From: Prado023 sp963747335
GTDB taxonomy: Bacteria; Actinomycetota; Actinomycetes; S36-B12; CAIYMF01
Length of the DNA: 64,000 nt
Reading direction: 5' to 3'
Assembly (NCBI GenBank): GCA_963747335.1
Contig: CAVVEV010000012.1
Span: 1 to 64,000 of the forward strand
Position numbers and translations under genes: made by a program. Below are positions 1 to 10,013 of this stretch, in pieces. Within the stretch, counting starts at the first letter, position 1. Each line of letters opens with the position of its first letter. The notes under the pieces are model-generated. The model saw nothing but the letters and a program-made list of their open reading frames with translations. It was not told where the DNA came from and did not search any database.

Positions 1-1124
1 TCTCCCACCACCGCTGCTGTCGCCCTCTGACCAGTGCCTGAGTCGGGTGAGACTCGGGCCATCACGATGGGCCATCACGACGGGCAGATCACCCCCCGGG
101 TCCATTAACCAACCCTCCCGGATACCGGGTATACGACGCCCAGGACGACCTCGTGGGGCCGCGGTGGCAGACGCGCCGAGCCGACTCGGGCGCGGGCAGC
201 ATCAGCGCGCAGCGGGAGGCCGACCCCGAACAAGCGCGGCGATCTGCCTCACCACGATTGCCCCGCACCGTGAACGACGACGTTCACTCACGCTCTCTTG
301 GGGTCCGCAAGGGAGGCTTCCGGGATCTGGGCCACATGGACGCGCGCAACGCAAGCGTGTGGCCTGGGGCTGAAATCCTCGTGCCAAAGATCACGGCCCG
401 GGAGCTTCACGATCCGGACCTGGTCACGGCGAGCACGCGCTGATTCTACAAAGGCTTCAGAAGAGGGCGTCCTGTCGACCGCGATCGTCACACGACGGTC
501 GGGTCGGCGTCGAGCCACTCCTCCACGTACGGGAATCGCCAACGCGTCCCCAAGCCTGGTGAAGCACAGCGCCAGGGTCTTGGTGTCATTGTTTCGGCTC
601 GCGTAGGGGCCGCTATTGAGAGACCCGCGGTGACAGCCGCCGTTGCGCATCCGTTCCTGGGGCACCTCACGCGAGACTGTAGAACGCAGCCGCTGGCTTA
701 CGACCTCGCCGATGCGTCTGTAGTAAGCTGGGGCCGGCGAGAGCCGCGGGCGCATGCTCGGACGTTGACCTGCCCCGAGCTCGATCGGCCTCGAGCAGTC
801 GTGGTGCGAGGATGGGCCGGTTCGTAAGGGGTATTGGTGTCCTGCCGATCGGGAAGGAAGGGGCCGAGCATGGGAGACCCGACGGGGAACACCGCGATCG
901 ACACGCTGGGGGTTCTGCGTGATGAGGGGATCCTTCTGTGGCTGTGCACAATCCCCGAAGCTGCCAAGCCGATGAGGAACTGGGAAGCCGTGGCCAGCCA
1001 ACGCCGCCTTTCTCACCTTGGCAGCGTAGTAGGACTCCCCTGCGGATCTTACTGATTGCCGTAGCGCTGAGGGCCAGGACGAGAGTCAGCTAGGTATCCT
1101 GAAGCTGCGCCAGAGCTATCGTTG
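1..1124. other. No confident gene; probably decayed DNA
   Basis: No reading frame here has the composition or motifs of a real protein. On the minus strand around 290-670 two frames together give a moderately protein-like stretch (for example VTIAVDRTPSSEAF) with a frame change near 505, which may be the remnant of an unidentified gene. I cannot assign it to a family. Nothing resembling an RNA gene or a promoter was recognised. Confidence 0.4.
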
Positions 1125-2100
1125 CTAAACCTCACAGGCACGCCTTCCGCGTGGTCCAGGTGATGCCTGCAGTGAGCACGGACGAGGACGCCGTAAAGAT
1201 GAAGAGTGGGGTGCTGTGTTCGCCAAGCGGCGACAAGAAGGGGTGCTCGATCTGGCCACGCCAGACCGACAGGAGGGATGCTCCGGGATGGCGCAGTTCC
1301 ACCCCGGCCACGCCCATACGTCTCTCCACGCTCCTCGAAGCCGAGGCGTGCAGTAGACAACCAGCCTGCGGGTCCAGCCCGACGAGGAGCGGTGGGTAGG
1401 CCCGAGTAGTGTGACCCGATCGATAAGGAGGATCCCCATCTCGGGAAGAGGCATGGTGAGGTGTGCGAGCTTGGGGTCAGCGTCAACCAGGACGCTGCTC
1501 ACGCTCAGCGGTAGCAGCAACAACGAGATGGCATGGCCCAATTCGAATGGCGCGGCGAGGGAACCGCCGAGGAGCACGACTGCGCCGAACCTGAGGGGCA
1601 GCAAGGGAGGAATTCGCGAATGGGATGCCTCCTCGGGGCCAGTCTATTCAGTAACATGCACGGCGATCGACCCCGAGACTGTCGCTGAGGGGGACCCGTG
1701 GCGAGGACGAGGCTCCAGGGAAAGGGGTGATGATGTCGCGCGCGTCTTTGACGGAGAGGTGGGCGGCCCCAGCGATTGTGGCATGGGTACCCACCGGATA
1801 GGACTACCCGTCCTGGCCGAATCCACCTCTGCAAGACATGTTGGCGACGACGTGAAGTGGTTGACGTGTCGTAGCCTTGCGCCAAGGTCCAGCATCATTC
1901 GTTGGCACTAGCGCTAATGTAGGGGATGCAAGTATGGCGACAGCTGTGACTCCGACCATGAGGACGAGCCCATCGGGCAGAGGCAGCGTTGGAGCCAGCG
2001 CAGCATCGGGGCGCCATTGGAAGGCGACGACGACGTGGGCGAGTAGGGAGACATAGGGCTCAGGGCGGTCGTGGTAGGGGGCACCTGATGTGACTGGAGC
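1125..2100 (-). pseudogene. Remnant of a membrane protein, multiply frameshifted
   Basis: Several short minus-strand frames follow each other and contain hydrophobic, membrane-like segments: LVLMVGVTAVAILASP near 1930-1980, LRFGAVVLLGGSLAAPF near 1550-1600, and a short carboxyl end closing near 1132. No single frame spans the stretch and no family motif is recognisable. A decayed polytopic membrane protein of a polysaccharide locus would fit, but that rests only on hydrophobicity and on what lies downstream. It could also be chance. Confidence 0.22.
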
Positions 2101-2639
2101 GAGTCTGATCCGCTACGCCGTCAGTGCTAGGAAACCACAACTCATCGAGACGATTACCGGGCGGCCAGGGGTCGCGCCCATGGCGTGATCACGAGGAGCA
2201 GGCACCAGCCGGTACCCCCAGCACGGGAACATGCGCGACAGCTCGGTCACCGAGATGTACCCAGCACGAGACCAGGCAGAGTCTCGCGATCCTTCCAGAC
2301 GGGGCGCTTGCCCTGATCGGATCGCTTCGACGCCTCCGCAGGGTCCTTCAGATCTGGCCGTGGGTAAACACGAACCCCGCCAATGCCCTAGCTGTTGCAG
2401 CACGTAGACTGCGGCCCGCCTGCATCCGCCGGTTCGATGTGCTGTAATCCGTGGTCGCTGTGGCAAGTCCGCGGTTCTGCTCCAATTCGCCGTGAGCCCG
2501 CCTTTCGATTACGGGATCCGTGCCATGCACAGTACAGGCGCGCGCTCGACGCCGGCGGTCGAGTTGTTGGTCCACGGACGGCAAAGGGCGTGACATTGGC
2601 CTTGTCGAGATGGGGGACCGAGCCGTATCGCACCCCCTG
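2101..2639. other. Non-coding spacer, nothing recognised
   Basis: Open frames on both strands are short and arginine/proline-rich, the usual by-product of GC-rich DNA. No motif, repeat or RNA structure was recognised. The stretch separates the membrane-protein remnant from the hydrolase pseudogene, whose similarity to the intact copy begins near 2640. Confidence 0.35.
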
Positions 2640-3431
2640 ACCCACCCAGCCACTCTCCGCACGCAGCCGGTCCACGGTCCCGGGGTGCCGATCGATCGCC
2701 ACGTGCCGGGAGACCGGGTGACCATCACATGCGCGACCGAGAACTCCTTTGGCCGCCTGGTGCGCCGCGCTGGGTCCGACGAGCTGTCGGCGCCGTACAC
2801 CAGCAGCGTTGGCGCCTCGACCGAGCGGGCCAGCGCTGACGGCCGTCGGACCGCGGTCCACGTACGTGGCGAGGAGCCCTGCGTCGAGCCGACGAACGCG
2901 TCGCGGAAATCGACGGCAGCGAGTTCCGCCGCTCAGCTTCTCTCCTCGGCCTCGGCTCGGCGCTGCGGGTGCAGCCGCGACGGTTGGCGTAGCAGAGGTC
3001 GAACGTCGCCTGGACCTGCTGGTGCGCCGCGACGCGCTGGTACTGGTTGAAGGTAGCACGTTGCCGACGCGTGGGAGGCGAATCACCGGGACGTGGATGT
3101 TGGTCAGGTGCGGGCGCAGGTCGGGCAGCGCCGGGAGATCCAGGCACAGCGTGCGCACCAGGTCCGCCCGCCGCGCGGCCACCTGCAGCGCGACCGCCCC
3201 GCCCATCGAGTTGCCGAACAGGTGCACCGGCTGACCCGGAACAGCGCCTCGATCGTCGCGGCCACCGCCCGGCGTGCGCCGGGATGGAGTAGTCCGCGGA
3301 GGCCAGCGGCTCGGTCGCGCCGAACCCGGGCAGGTCCAGCGACACGCACTCGAGCCGGTCGGCCAGCCCCTCGGCTCAGGTCCACCCAGTTCAGCGAGTT
3401 GCCGCCGAGCCCGTGGACCAGCACCGCCGGC
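2640..3431 (-). pseudogene. Decayed partial copy of the alpha/beta hydrolase at 5760-6710
   Basis: The DNA is closely similar to the carboxyl-terminal four fifths of the intact hydrolase gene at 5760-6545 on the same strand. Recognisable pieces are LVHGLGGNSLNWVDL (oxyanion-hole HG motif), the nucleophile-elbow region and the end of the gene, but they lie in three different frames. Similarity stops abruptly near 3431, so the first ~50 codons are missing, and it is replaced by the leader of the moeZ gene. It is a segmental duplicate that has lost function. Sequencing error alone would not explain the missing 5' end or the many substitutions. Confidence 0.8.
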
Positions 3432-3518
3432 CGACATGGACCGTAGCACCGAATCAGGTCCGAAAAGGTAGTCTCTCGGCATCTTGCGAAGCGCCGACCT
3501 CACCCGCAAAGGACCGCA

Positions 3519-4706
3519 ATGCCCTTGCCCCCACTCGTCGCTCCCGCAGCCGACCTCTCCGTGGAGGAGGTCCGCCGCTATAGCCGCCACCTGATCATCC
3601 CGGACGTCGCCATGGCCGGGCAGAAGCGGCTCAAGGCCGCCAAGGTCCTGTGCGTGGGAGCTGGCGGGCTCGGCTCACCCGCCCTGATGTACCTGGCCGC
3701 GGCTGGCGTCGGGACCCTCGGGGTCATCGACTACGACACCGTCGATGAGTCGAACCTGCAGCGCCAGATCATCCACGGCCATTCCGACATCGGGCGGTCG
3801 AAGGCGGAGTCCGCGCGCGACAGCGTCCAGGAGATCAATCCGCTGATCGAGGTGGTGCTCCACACCGAGCGCCTCGACTCCACCAATGTGCTGGAGATCT
3901 TCGCGCAGTACGACCTGATCGTGGACGGCACCGACAACTTCGCCACCCGCTACCTGGTCAACGACGCGCTGCGTGCTGCTGGGCAAGCCGTACGTGTGGG
4001 GCTCGATCTACCGCTTCGACGGGCAGGCGTCGGTGTTCTGGGCCGAGCACGGCCCTGCTACCGGTGCCTGTACCCCGAGCCCCCCCCCCGGGATGGTCCC
4101 GAGCTGCGCCGAGGGCGGCGTGCTGGGCGTCCTGTGCGCCTCGATCGGGTCGATCCAGGTCACCGAGGCCATCAAGCTGATCACCGGCATCGGCGAGCCG
4201 CTGCTCGGCCGGCTGATGATCGACGACGCGCTGGACATGCACTACCGCACCGTCAAGGTCCGCAAGGACCCGAACTGCGCGGTGTGCGGCACCAACCCCA
4301 CGGTCACCGAGCTGATCGACTACGAGGCGTTCTGCGGGGCGGTCTCCGAGGAGGCCTCCGAGGCGGTGAAGGGCTCGACCATCTCGGTCACCGAGCTGGC
4401 GGACATGCTCGAGGAGCGCGAGTCCGGGACCGCGACTTCCTGCTCATCGACGTCCGCGAACCAGCCGAGTGGGAGATCGTGTCGATCCCGGGCGCGCAGC
4501 TGATCCCCAAGGGCGAGTTCCTCTCCGGCGCCGCCCTGGCCGACCTGCCCCAGCACAAGCCGATCGTGGTCCACTGCAAGGCCGGGGTGCGCTCCGCCGA
4601 GGTTCTGGCCGTGCTGAAGGACGCCGGCTTCGCCGATGCCGTCCACGTCGGCGGCGGGATCGTGGCCTGGGTCAACCAGATCGAGCCGGACAAGCCCACC
4701 TACTGA
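3519..4706 (+). CDS. moeZ: MoeZ/MoeB-type adenylyltransferase-sulfurtransferase (frameshifted)
   Basis: Activates a small sulfur carrier protein (MoaD/ThiS/CysO type) by adenylating its C-terminus and then thiolating it; cytoplasmic. The N-terminal E1-like domain has the nucleotide-binding GAGGLGSPALMYLAAAG motif (about residues 48-64) and the DGTDNFATRYLVND segment. Zinc-binding pairs are visible as CYRC (near 4053-4065) and CAVC (near 4275-4290). The C-terminal rhodanese domain carries the active-site loop HCKAGVRS (near 4573). The frame changes near 3968, 4050, at a C run near 4085, and near 4425. Removing or adding one base at each restores the whole MoeZ alignment, so I expect sequencing error rather than a dead gene. 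The length (~395 residues) is normal for actinobacterial MoeZ. Confidence 0.9.
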   Translation: MPLPPLVAPAADLSVEEVRRYSRHLIIPDVAMAGQKRLKAAKVLCVGAGGLGSPALMYLAAAGVGTLGVIDYDTVDESNLQRQIIHGHSDIGRSKAESARDSVQEINPLIEVVLHTERLDSTNVLEIFAQYDLIVDGTDNFATRYLVNDALRAAGQAVRVGLDLPLRRAGVGVLGRARPCYRCLYPEPPPRDGPELRRGRRAGRPVRLDRVDPGHRGHQADHRHRRAAARPADDRRRAGHALPHRQGPQGPELRGVRHQPHGHRADRLRGVLRGGLRGGLRGGEGLDHLGHRAGGHARGARVRDRDFLLIDVREPAEWEIVSIPGAQLIPKGEFLSGAALADLPQHKPIVVHCKAGVRSAEVLAVLKDAGFADAVHVGGGIVAWVNQIEPDKPTY

Positions 4707-4813
4707 CATCCGCTGACGCCTGCACTTCGGCCCCGCGTGGCCGACCGCGATGTCCGGCCGATACCCAGGCAGTTCGACGGCCCGTTGTCCCCGCTGCGCG
4801 CTATCGTGACGAT

Positions 4814-5134
4814 GTGCCCAGAGACGATCTCCCGGAGCGTCGCAGACTGGCGGTGTCGCGGGCCACAGCCCAGCGGATCCTCGCCGATCCTGCGTTGCTC
4901 CACGTCGGTCGGGTGCAGCTTCCCGCGGTCCGTGCGCACAGCTCGGGTTCGGCGCTGGCGCTGTGCGACGAGTGGAGGCCTGATCGAGGCGGCCCGGAGG
5001 CGGTGGCCGCCGCCCTGATCGACCCGACCGAGCATGGGCACGACATGCGCCAGCAGTCCCCGTTCGCCGGCGTCCTCACCGACCAGGAGCGCTGGGCAGC
5101 CATCGGCTCGGTGTATCCGCATGCAGTGGCCTGA
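4814..5134 (+). CDS. Small protein paired with DUF6036-type gene, putative antitoxin
   Basis: A protein of about 106 residues starting at a GTG (VPRDDLPERRRLAVSRATAQ), without membrane segments. I do not recognise its family. It overlaps the start of the next gene by 14 bases, which implies translational coupling. The partner is a DUF6036/nucleotidyltransferase-like protein, so by analogy with AbiE/MNT-type pairs this is probably the antitoxin or regulatory partner. The 5' part, including the bases before the start, is duplicated at 7190-7360. The start rests on conservation of the GTG and its upstream sequence between the two copies. Confidence 0.6.
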   Translation: MPRDDLPERRRLAVSRATAQRILADPALLHVGRVQLPAVRAHSSGSALALCDEWRPDRGGPEAVAAALIDPTEHGHDMRQQSPFAGVLTDQERWAAIGSVYPHAVA

Positions 5135-5643
5135 GTTCGCCCACGCCGTCAGGGCGGCCGGTGCGATCCTGGGAGAGGATCAGGTCGTGGTGATCGGCAG
5201 CCAGTCGATCCTGGCGTGGTTCGAGGACCCCCACCGGAGACGACCCTGGTCGCGCGAGATCGACATCGCAGCCCTCGAGGACCCGACGATCCGCAAGTCG
5301 CACGTCCTCGCCGGCGCCATCGGCGAAGGGTCTCCCTTCGACGCGCACATTCGGCTTCCACGTCGACGGGGTGAGCCTCGACACCCCGATTGCCCCGAGC
5401 GGCTGGTTGGGTCGCTGCAAGGCGGTATCCACCCCGGACATGAACGGAGTCACCGCCCTGCGCATGGAACCGTACGACCTGTGCGTGGCCAAGCTGCTGG
5501 CCGGCCGCGAGAAGGACGTCGCCTTCGTCCACGCGCTCCTGAGAGCCGGGCTGGTGGACCGCAGAACGATCCTCGCGCGCCTGGACGACACCGAGGTGGC
5601 CGACCCGGTCCGGGACCGGGCCCGCGCAACCGCTCAGAGCTGA
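5121..5643 (+). CDS. DUF6036-like nucleotidyltransferase-fold protein, putative toxin (frameshifted)
   Basis: After a one-base correction near 5348 this is a ~173-residue soluble protein. The N-terminus MQWPEFAHAVRAAG leads into VVVIGSQSILAWF, a glycine-serine strand-loop typical of the nucleotidyltransferase fold, followed by EIDIAALED, whose acidic pair would be the metal ligands. The second half (MEPYDLCVAKLLAGREKDVAFVHALL) is the helical part seen in AbiEii/DUF6036 proteins. It overlaps the preceding small-protein gene by 14 bases. Family knowledge suggests a toxin that may modify nucleotides or RNA; that function is inferred. The frameshift may be an assembly error. Confidence 0.65.
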
Positions 5644-5759
5644 GCGCAACGGGCCGCGGGCCATGAGCGGGACAGTCATGCGGCAGATCGCCGGACCCAC
5701 CCCAAGCCACGGCGTGAACGGCCGGCGCGACAGCCGCCCCTACTCCACCCGTCCCTCCC

Positions 5760-6710
5760 CTACCCCAGCCACTCCCGCCACCAGCGGTCCACGAGCTCCG
5801 GGTGCTCCATCATCGCCACGTGACCCGAGTCCGGAATCACCATCACGTGCGCGACCGAGAACTCCTTGGTCGCCCGGTGCGCCGCCTTCGGGTCCACGAG
5901 CTTGTCCTGCCGGCCGTACACCAGCAGCGTCGGCGCCTCCACCCAGCGGGCCAGCGCCCACGGCCGCTCCGGACCCCGGTCCAGGTACGTGGCCAGCAGC
6001 CCCTGCGTCGACCCGACGAACGCGTCGCGGATCCACGGCAGCTCGTCCCGCCGCGACGCCTCCTCCTCCGCCTCGGCCCGGCGCTGCGGGTGCAGCCGCG
6101 ACGGGTCGGCGTAGCAGAGGTCGAACGTCGCCTGCACCCGCTGGTGCGCCGCCACCTTCTGGTACCGGTTGAACAGCACGTTGCCCACGCGCGGCATCGC
6201 CATCACCGGGATGTGGATGTTCGTCAGGTGCGGACGCAGGTCGGGCAGCGCCGGGGAGATCAGGCACAGCGTGCGCACCAGGTCCGCCCGCCGCGCCGCC
6301 ACCTGCAGCGCGACCGCCCCACCCATCGAGTTGCCGAACAGGTGCACCGGCTGACCCGGGAACAGCGCCTCGATCGTCGCCGCCACCGCCCCGGCGTGCG
6401 CCGGGATCGAGTAGTCCGCGGACGCCAGCGGAGGCGTCGCGCCGAACCCGGGCAGGTCCAGCGACACGCACTCGAGCCGGTCGGCCAGCCCCTCGGCGAG
6501 GTCCACCCAGTTCAGCGAGTTGCCGCCCAGCCCGTGGACCAGCACCGCCGCCTCGTGCGGCCCGTCCCCACGCACGGGCGTGCGCCGCACGGCGATCTCC
6601 CCAACGGCGGTGGCGAGCATCTCGACCGGCGCCGGCGCGGGCAGCGCCTCGTCGTGCCCCCGCACGCCACGGTGCGTCCCTGTCGTCACGCCAGCCCCTT
6701 CCTCCGTCAC
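5760..6710 (-). CDS. Alpha/beta-fold hydrolase
   Basis: An intact protein of about 316 residues of the alpha/beta hydrolase superfamily. It shows the oxyanion motif LVHGLGGN, the nucleophile elbow GNSMGGAVA with Ser as nucleophile, an acidic residue region (VYGRQDKLVDP) and the catalytic His in DSGHVAMMEHPE. The substrate cannot be told; cytoplasmic, with no signal peptide. The GTG at 6710 is one possible start; a second GTG at 6689 has a strong purine-rich site (GGAGGAAGGGG) just before it and may be the real one. One degraded copy lies at 2640-3431 and a short N-terminal remnant near 7485-7590, so this gene has been duplicated more than once locally. Confidence 0.85.
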   Translation of the reverse strand: MTEEGAGVTTGTHRGVRGHDEALPAPAPVEMLATAVGEIAVRRTPVRGDGPHEAAVLVHGLGGNSLNWVDLAEGLADRLECVSLDLPGFGATPPLASADYSIPAHAGAVAATIEALFPGQPVHLFGNSMGGAVALQVAARRADLVRTLCLISPALPDLRPHLTNIHIPVMAMPRVGNVLFNRYQKVAAHQRVQATFDLCYADPSRLHPQRRAEAEEEASRRDELPWIRDAFVGSTQGLLATYLDRGPERPWALARWVEAPTLLVYGRQDKLVDPKAAHRATKEFSVAHVMVIPDSGHVAMMEHPELVDRWWREWLG

Positions 6711-7189
6711 CCGCCAGGCCCCTCAGAAGGGGCCCGACCGCGAATCCCCTGAGGCTACCGGCAGTGGTCGATCGGACGGGCGGCCGCACCCTCGGCCGAT
6801 CAGCTGGAGGCCTCGGTCGACAACGACTCCCAACTCGAAGTCGGTTATGCCATACCGCCGATATGGTCGAGTTCGGCCGTGGCAGCGCCGCACGAGCTCA
6901 TCCATGCCGCCGAGCTGGTTGATGCACCACCGCGCCCAGCACCCCGAAGCAACCAGATCCCGGCAAGGTTAGCCCACGGGCGCGGCACCCGGCCCAGAAT
7001 CGACCACATCGACGGCACGCCGACGGACGCGAGGGGGATGGCGACGACCTGGTCGAGTTCCCCCGACCCCCGGCGGAGAATGGGCGAGGGGCAGCCCACG
7101 GTGGTGGTCACGCCCCCGACGGTGGTGGTCACGCCCCCGACGGCGGTCACGCCCATCAGCCCGCGAGGGACCCTCCCCCACCCCGGCCG
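6711..7189. other. Spacer with a 21-bp tandem repeat, no gene recognised
   Basis: No frame here is convincingly coding. At 7100-7141 a 21-base unit beginning GGTGGTGGTCACG occurs twice in tandem, followed by a shortened third copy to about 7154. The segment sits between the intact hydrolase and the second copy of the putative antitoxin, so it is probably spacer created or altered by the local duplications. Confidence 0.4.
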
Positions 7190-7365
7190 CGCTACCGTGA
7201 CGATGTGCCCAGAGACGATCTCCCGGACCGACGACGCCTGGCCGTGGCGCGGGCCACCGCCCAGCGCGTCCTCGCCGATCCCACGGACCTGCAGGTCGGC
7301 CGCGAACAGCTTCCCGCGGTCCGCGCGCACAGTCAGGTTCGGCGCTGGCGCTGTGCGACGACTGC
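7190..7365 (+). pseudogene. Partial duplicate of the putative antitoxin gene (4814-5134)
   Basis: From the bases just before the GTG at 7205 onward, the sequence is nearly the same as 4800-4970, encoding VPRDDLPDRRRLAVARATAQ and then LPAVRAH. After about 7340 the frame shifts, and a different carboxyl end follows with no DUF6036-type gene behind it. Another frame continues as a short cysteine-containing tail to about 7495, so a small expressed protein is not excluded. I treat it as an orphan, truncated duplicate. Confidence 0.65.
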
Positions 7366-7484
7366 CGGCCGGCGAACCCCGTGCGGGAACGTCGCCCACC
7401 AAGCGGTGGTCCACGACTGAACCTGGTGCCGTTCTGCCCCAAGAAGCGCAATTGGGCACCACCTTCGCAGCGCCCGCAGGAGAC

Positions 7485-7590
7485 CGCACAGTGATCTCCC
7501 CGACGGCGGTGGCGATCATCTCGACCGGCGCCGGCGGGGCAGCTCGGTCTCGCGCCTCTCTGTACCCGGTGCACACCCGGTGGCGGCCGA
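7485..7590 (-). pseudogene. Second remnant of the alpha/beta hydrolase N-terminus
   Basis: The minus strand encodes PVEMIATAVGEITVR, matching PVEMLATAVGEIAVR near the amino end of the intact hydrolase (about 6590-6640). Neighbouring residues are also alignable. Nothing beyond the first ~40 codons remains. Together with the antitoxin remnant just upstream this reproduces the gene order seen at 4.8-6.7 kb in a broken form. Confidence 0.6.
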
Positions 7591-7757
7591 CCCGGCCCTG
7601 CCCTCCGTCGCCGACCCGGCACTCGCCTGCCGCCACCTCGAAGCACACGTGGGACGGGCACGCGGAAACGAGCGGGCGCGCCCGCCCCAGCCCCCAGGGG
7701 GGTGACAACAGCGGACCCGACTGCCATCCTGAACCGGCCGATCGGTGAGGAGTCCCC

Positions 7758-8805
7758 GTGACCAACGTGCAGCTGATGGCCCACATCCCGCGACTCCGGA
7801 TGGAACCGGCCGCAGTGGACCTCCCCGTGGGCACGCTGGTGAAGCCGACCTGGGACTCGTACGACGCGATCACCCTCGGGGCGTTCACCGACTGGGCAGC
7901 CGCCTACGAGGCCGCCGACCCCGTGTTCCTGCTGCTCGAGGGGGAGATCGACCTGCCGTTCCTGGCCCCGGGGCACGAGGACGTCGAGGGCATGTCCGAG
8001 ATGAAGTTCCGCAGCACCGCCTGGAACGACCTGATCCCGCAGATCCTGGGCTCGCCGTTCCTCACCGCCTTCCACGACCAGGTGGCGGACGTCGTGTGGG
8101 CGGCCCTCATGCTCGCTGCGCCCGGCGCGGCCCCGGGGTGGCCACGCACGTCGGTGACGTTCCTGCTGCCCGACGACGGGCACGTGCACCTCCCTGACGG
8201 GGGCCGCCACACCGGACTGCGGATCCAGTGCGAGGCCGACCAGGAGTACGTGTACTCAGCCGACACCGCCTGCGCGCCGCTGACCGACGCCCAGCTCCAG
8301 CGGGCCGCGACCCTGGTGCCCGTGGTCCAGCGGCTGCGCGATGACGAGCGGCTCGGCCCCGCGCTGGGCCAGCTGTTGGCCACCACCGAGGCGACCCTCG
8401 CCCCAGCCGAGCGGCTCGTGATCGCGGTCAGCGCGCTGGAGGGCCTGCTGCTCCCGGAGGTCCGCAGCGGGCTGCAGGACACGTTCGCCACGCGGGTGGC
8501 ACAGCTCCTCGGGCCCTGGGCTGACGCGCCGGCGCGCGATCTGTACCGGGCGCGCAGCCGCGCGGTCCACGACGGGCCCGACGCGGCCGAGGCCCGGATC
8601 ACCCCGGGAGTGGCCGAGCAGGTGCTCGCCGACGTCCTGATCGCCTCCCTCGACAAGCTCGCAGCCCCGGCCGATGACCTCGCGGGTGGGGACCCGGAGG
8701 TCGGTCCGGTCGCGGCCGCCCGAGCGGTCGAGGGCGAGGAGCGCGACCAGACCTCCGCCGGCCCGGCCCTCGACCCGGCGATCCCCCGCCCCCGCCACCC
8801 AGCCC
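7758..8805 (+). CDS. HEPN-domain protein, first segment (possible defence RNase)
   Basis: Begins at GTG 7758 after GAGGAG (7748-7753), a good ribosome binding site. About 300 residues read cleanly: an N-terminal part without a recognised family, then a C-terminal helical region with LVIAVSALEGLLLPE and YRARSRAVHDG (about residue 263). The R-x(3-6)-H signature there is that of HEPN domains of the ApeA type, which are often RNases in antiviral or toxin systems. The frame stays open beyond 8805, but the protein-like reading moves to another frame near 8800 and continues into the next segment. It may therefore be one double-HEPN protein of ~677 residues (7758-9790) or two tandem genes. Confidence 0.6.
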
Positions 8806-8810
8806 GTGCC

Positions 8811-9790
8811 CGTGCGCGGGGCCGCCCCCGCCGAGCGGCTGCTGCCCCGGCCGGCGTGGTGGTCGGCGACCATGACGGCCGGCGTGGACCTCACCCCGCC
8901 CGCGGGCCACGTCCTGAGCTGGTCGCCCCTGGTGGGCCTGGCCTACGAGGGCGCGATCCGTCCGGTCCCCGGCGGCTGCGCCCTGGTGAGCCTGACGGCC
9001 CAGGAGATCGTCAGCATGGAGGAGAAGGACATCCGCCGCGACTTCATCGCCCGGCTGGCCGTCGAGGGCGTCTCGGTGGCTGGCCTGGCCGTGATCGCGC
9101 CGCACGCCGGAGGGCACCCCGTTCGACGAGCCGTTGATGGCCGACCTGCTGGGCCACCGCGACCTCGCCGTCGCCGGGCTGCGGATCGCGGGGCTGGCCG
9201 GCTTCACCGACCCTGAGCTGCTGGGCTGGTACGCCTACGAGGGCAACCTGCGCCATCGACGCGAGACCGTGCTGCGCCAGACCGTCCTGATGGGCCTCGG
9301 CTCCGGTGATCACCAGGACCTCGACGCGCACGCGTTGGCCCTCGCCGAGCCGATCTGGACCCTCTTGGCCGACTACACCGCGGGGGGCCGCACCGCCACG
9401 ATCGACGGCATGCTCGACCTGTTCCGCCGCGCGCACCACACGTCGCTCAACCCGGCCACTCGCGCCACGCTGCTGTTCGCGCTGCTGGAGTCCCTGCTGG
9501 GGCGGTTCCGGGCGCCCGGCGAGCCGGTCCAGCTCGAGGACCTCGTCGGCGCCCTGCCCCGCCTCGATCCGGCGGCGGCCGCGTGGTTCGGCCAGTCGGG
9601 GCGCGACGTCCGCAACGCGACGGCGCACGGGTCATGGAGCCCTGAGGTGGACGCGCCGGAGCTGGCGTTCCTGCGGTCCGTGTGCGGCGCGGCGCTGCAC
9701 GAGCTGCTGGCCATCTGGACCACCGAACGCCTCGGCTCCCGGAACCCGGGCAAGTTGCTGGCCGGGCACCTGACCGGCGCGGCCCCGTGA
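8811..9790 (+). CDS. HEPN-domain protein, second segment (frameshifted)
   Basis: About 325 residues, with one frame change near 9110 in the run around CACGCCGGAGGG. The middle reads MADLLGHRDLAVAGLRIAGLAG; the C-terminus has LLFALLESLLGRF followed by RDVRNATAHGSW, again an R-x(4)-H HEPN signature. The architecture (a beta-rich front half, then a HEPN helical bundle) parallels the first segment, which suggests ancient tandem duplication. No good ribosome binding site was found for a separate start, so a fusion with the first segment is quite possible. An RNase role in defence is inferred from the HEPN fold only. Confidence 0.55.
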
Positions 9791-10013
9791 CGAGCGCGCG
9801 GCACCTGACCCGCGCGCCCACGTGACGAGCATCCGGCCCCCTGACCGGGCCCGCCCAGGGGGCCGGGAGCCGAACCCCCCAAGGGGCCGGGAGCCCACCT
9901 GACCGGGCCGACCGGGCCGACCCCACCCCCACGACAGGGCCGACCGGGCCCACCCGCCCACCGGGCCGCTCACCACCCACCACCCCACCACCCACCTGAG
10001 GAGAGGAGACACG
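9791..10013. other. Low-complexity GC-rich spacer with GACCGGGCC repeats
   Basis: Short variants of GACCGGGCCGACCGGGCC and GGGGCCGGGAGCC recur many times. No gene is evident. The end of the spacer, GAGGAGAGGAGACACG, is the ribosome binding site for the gene at 10014. Confidence 0.5.
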
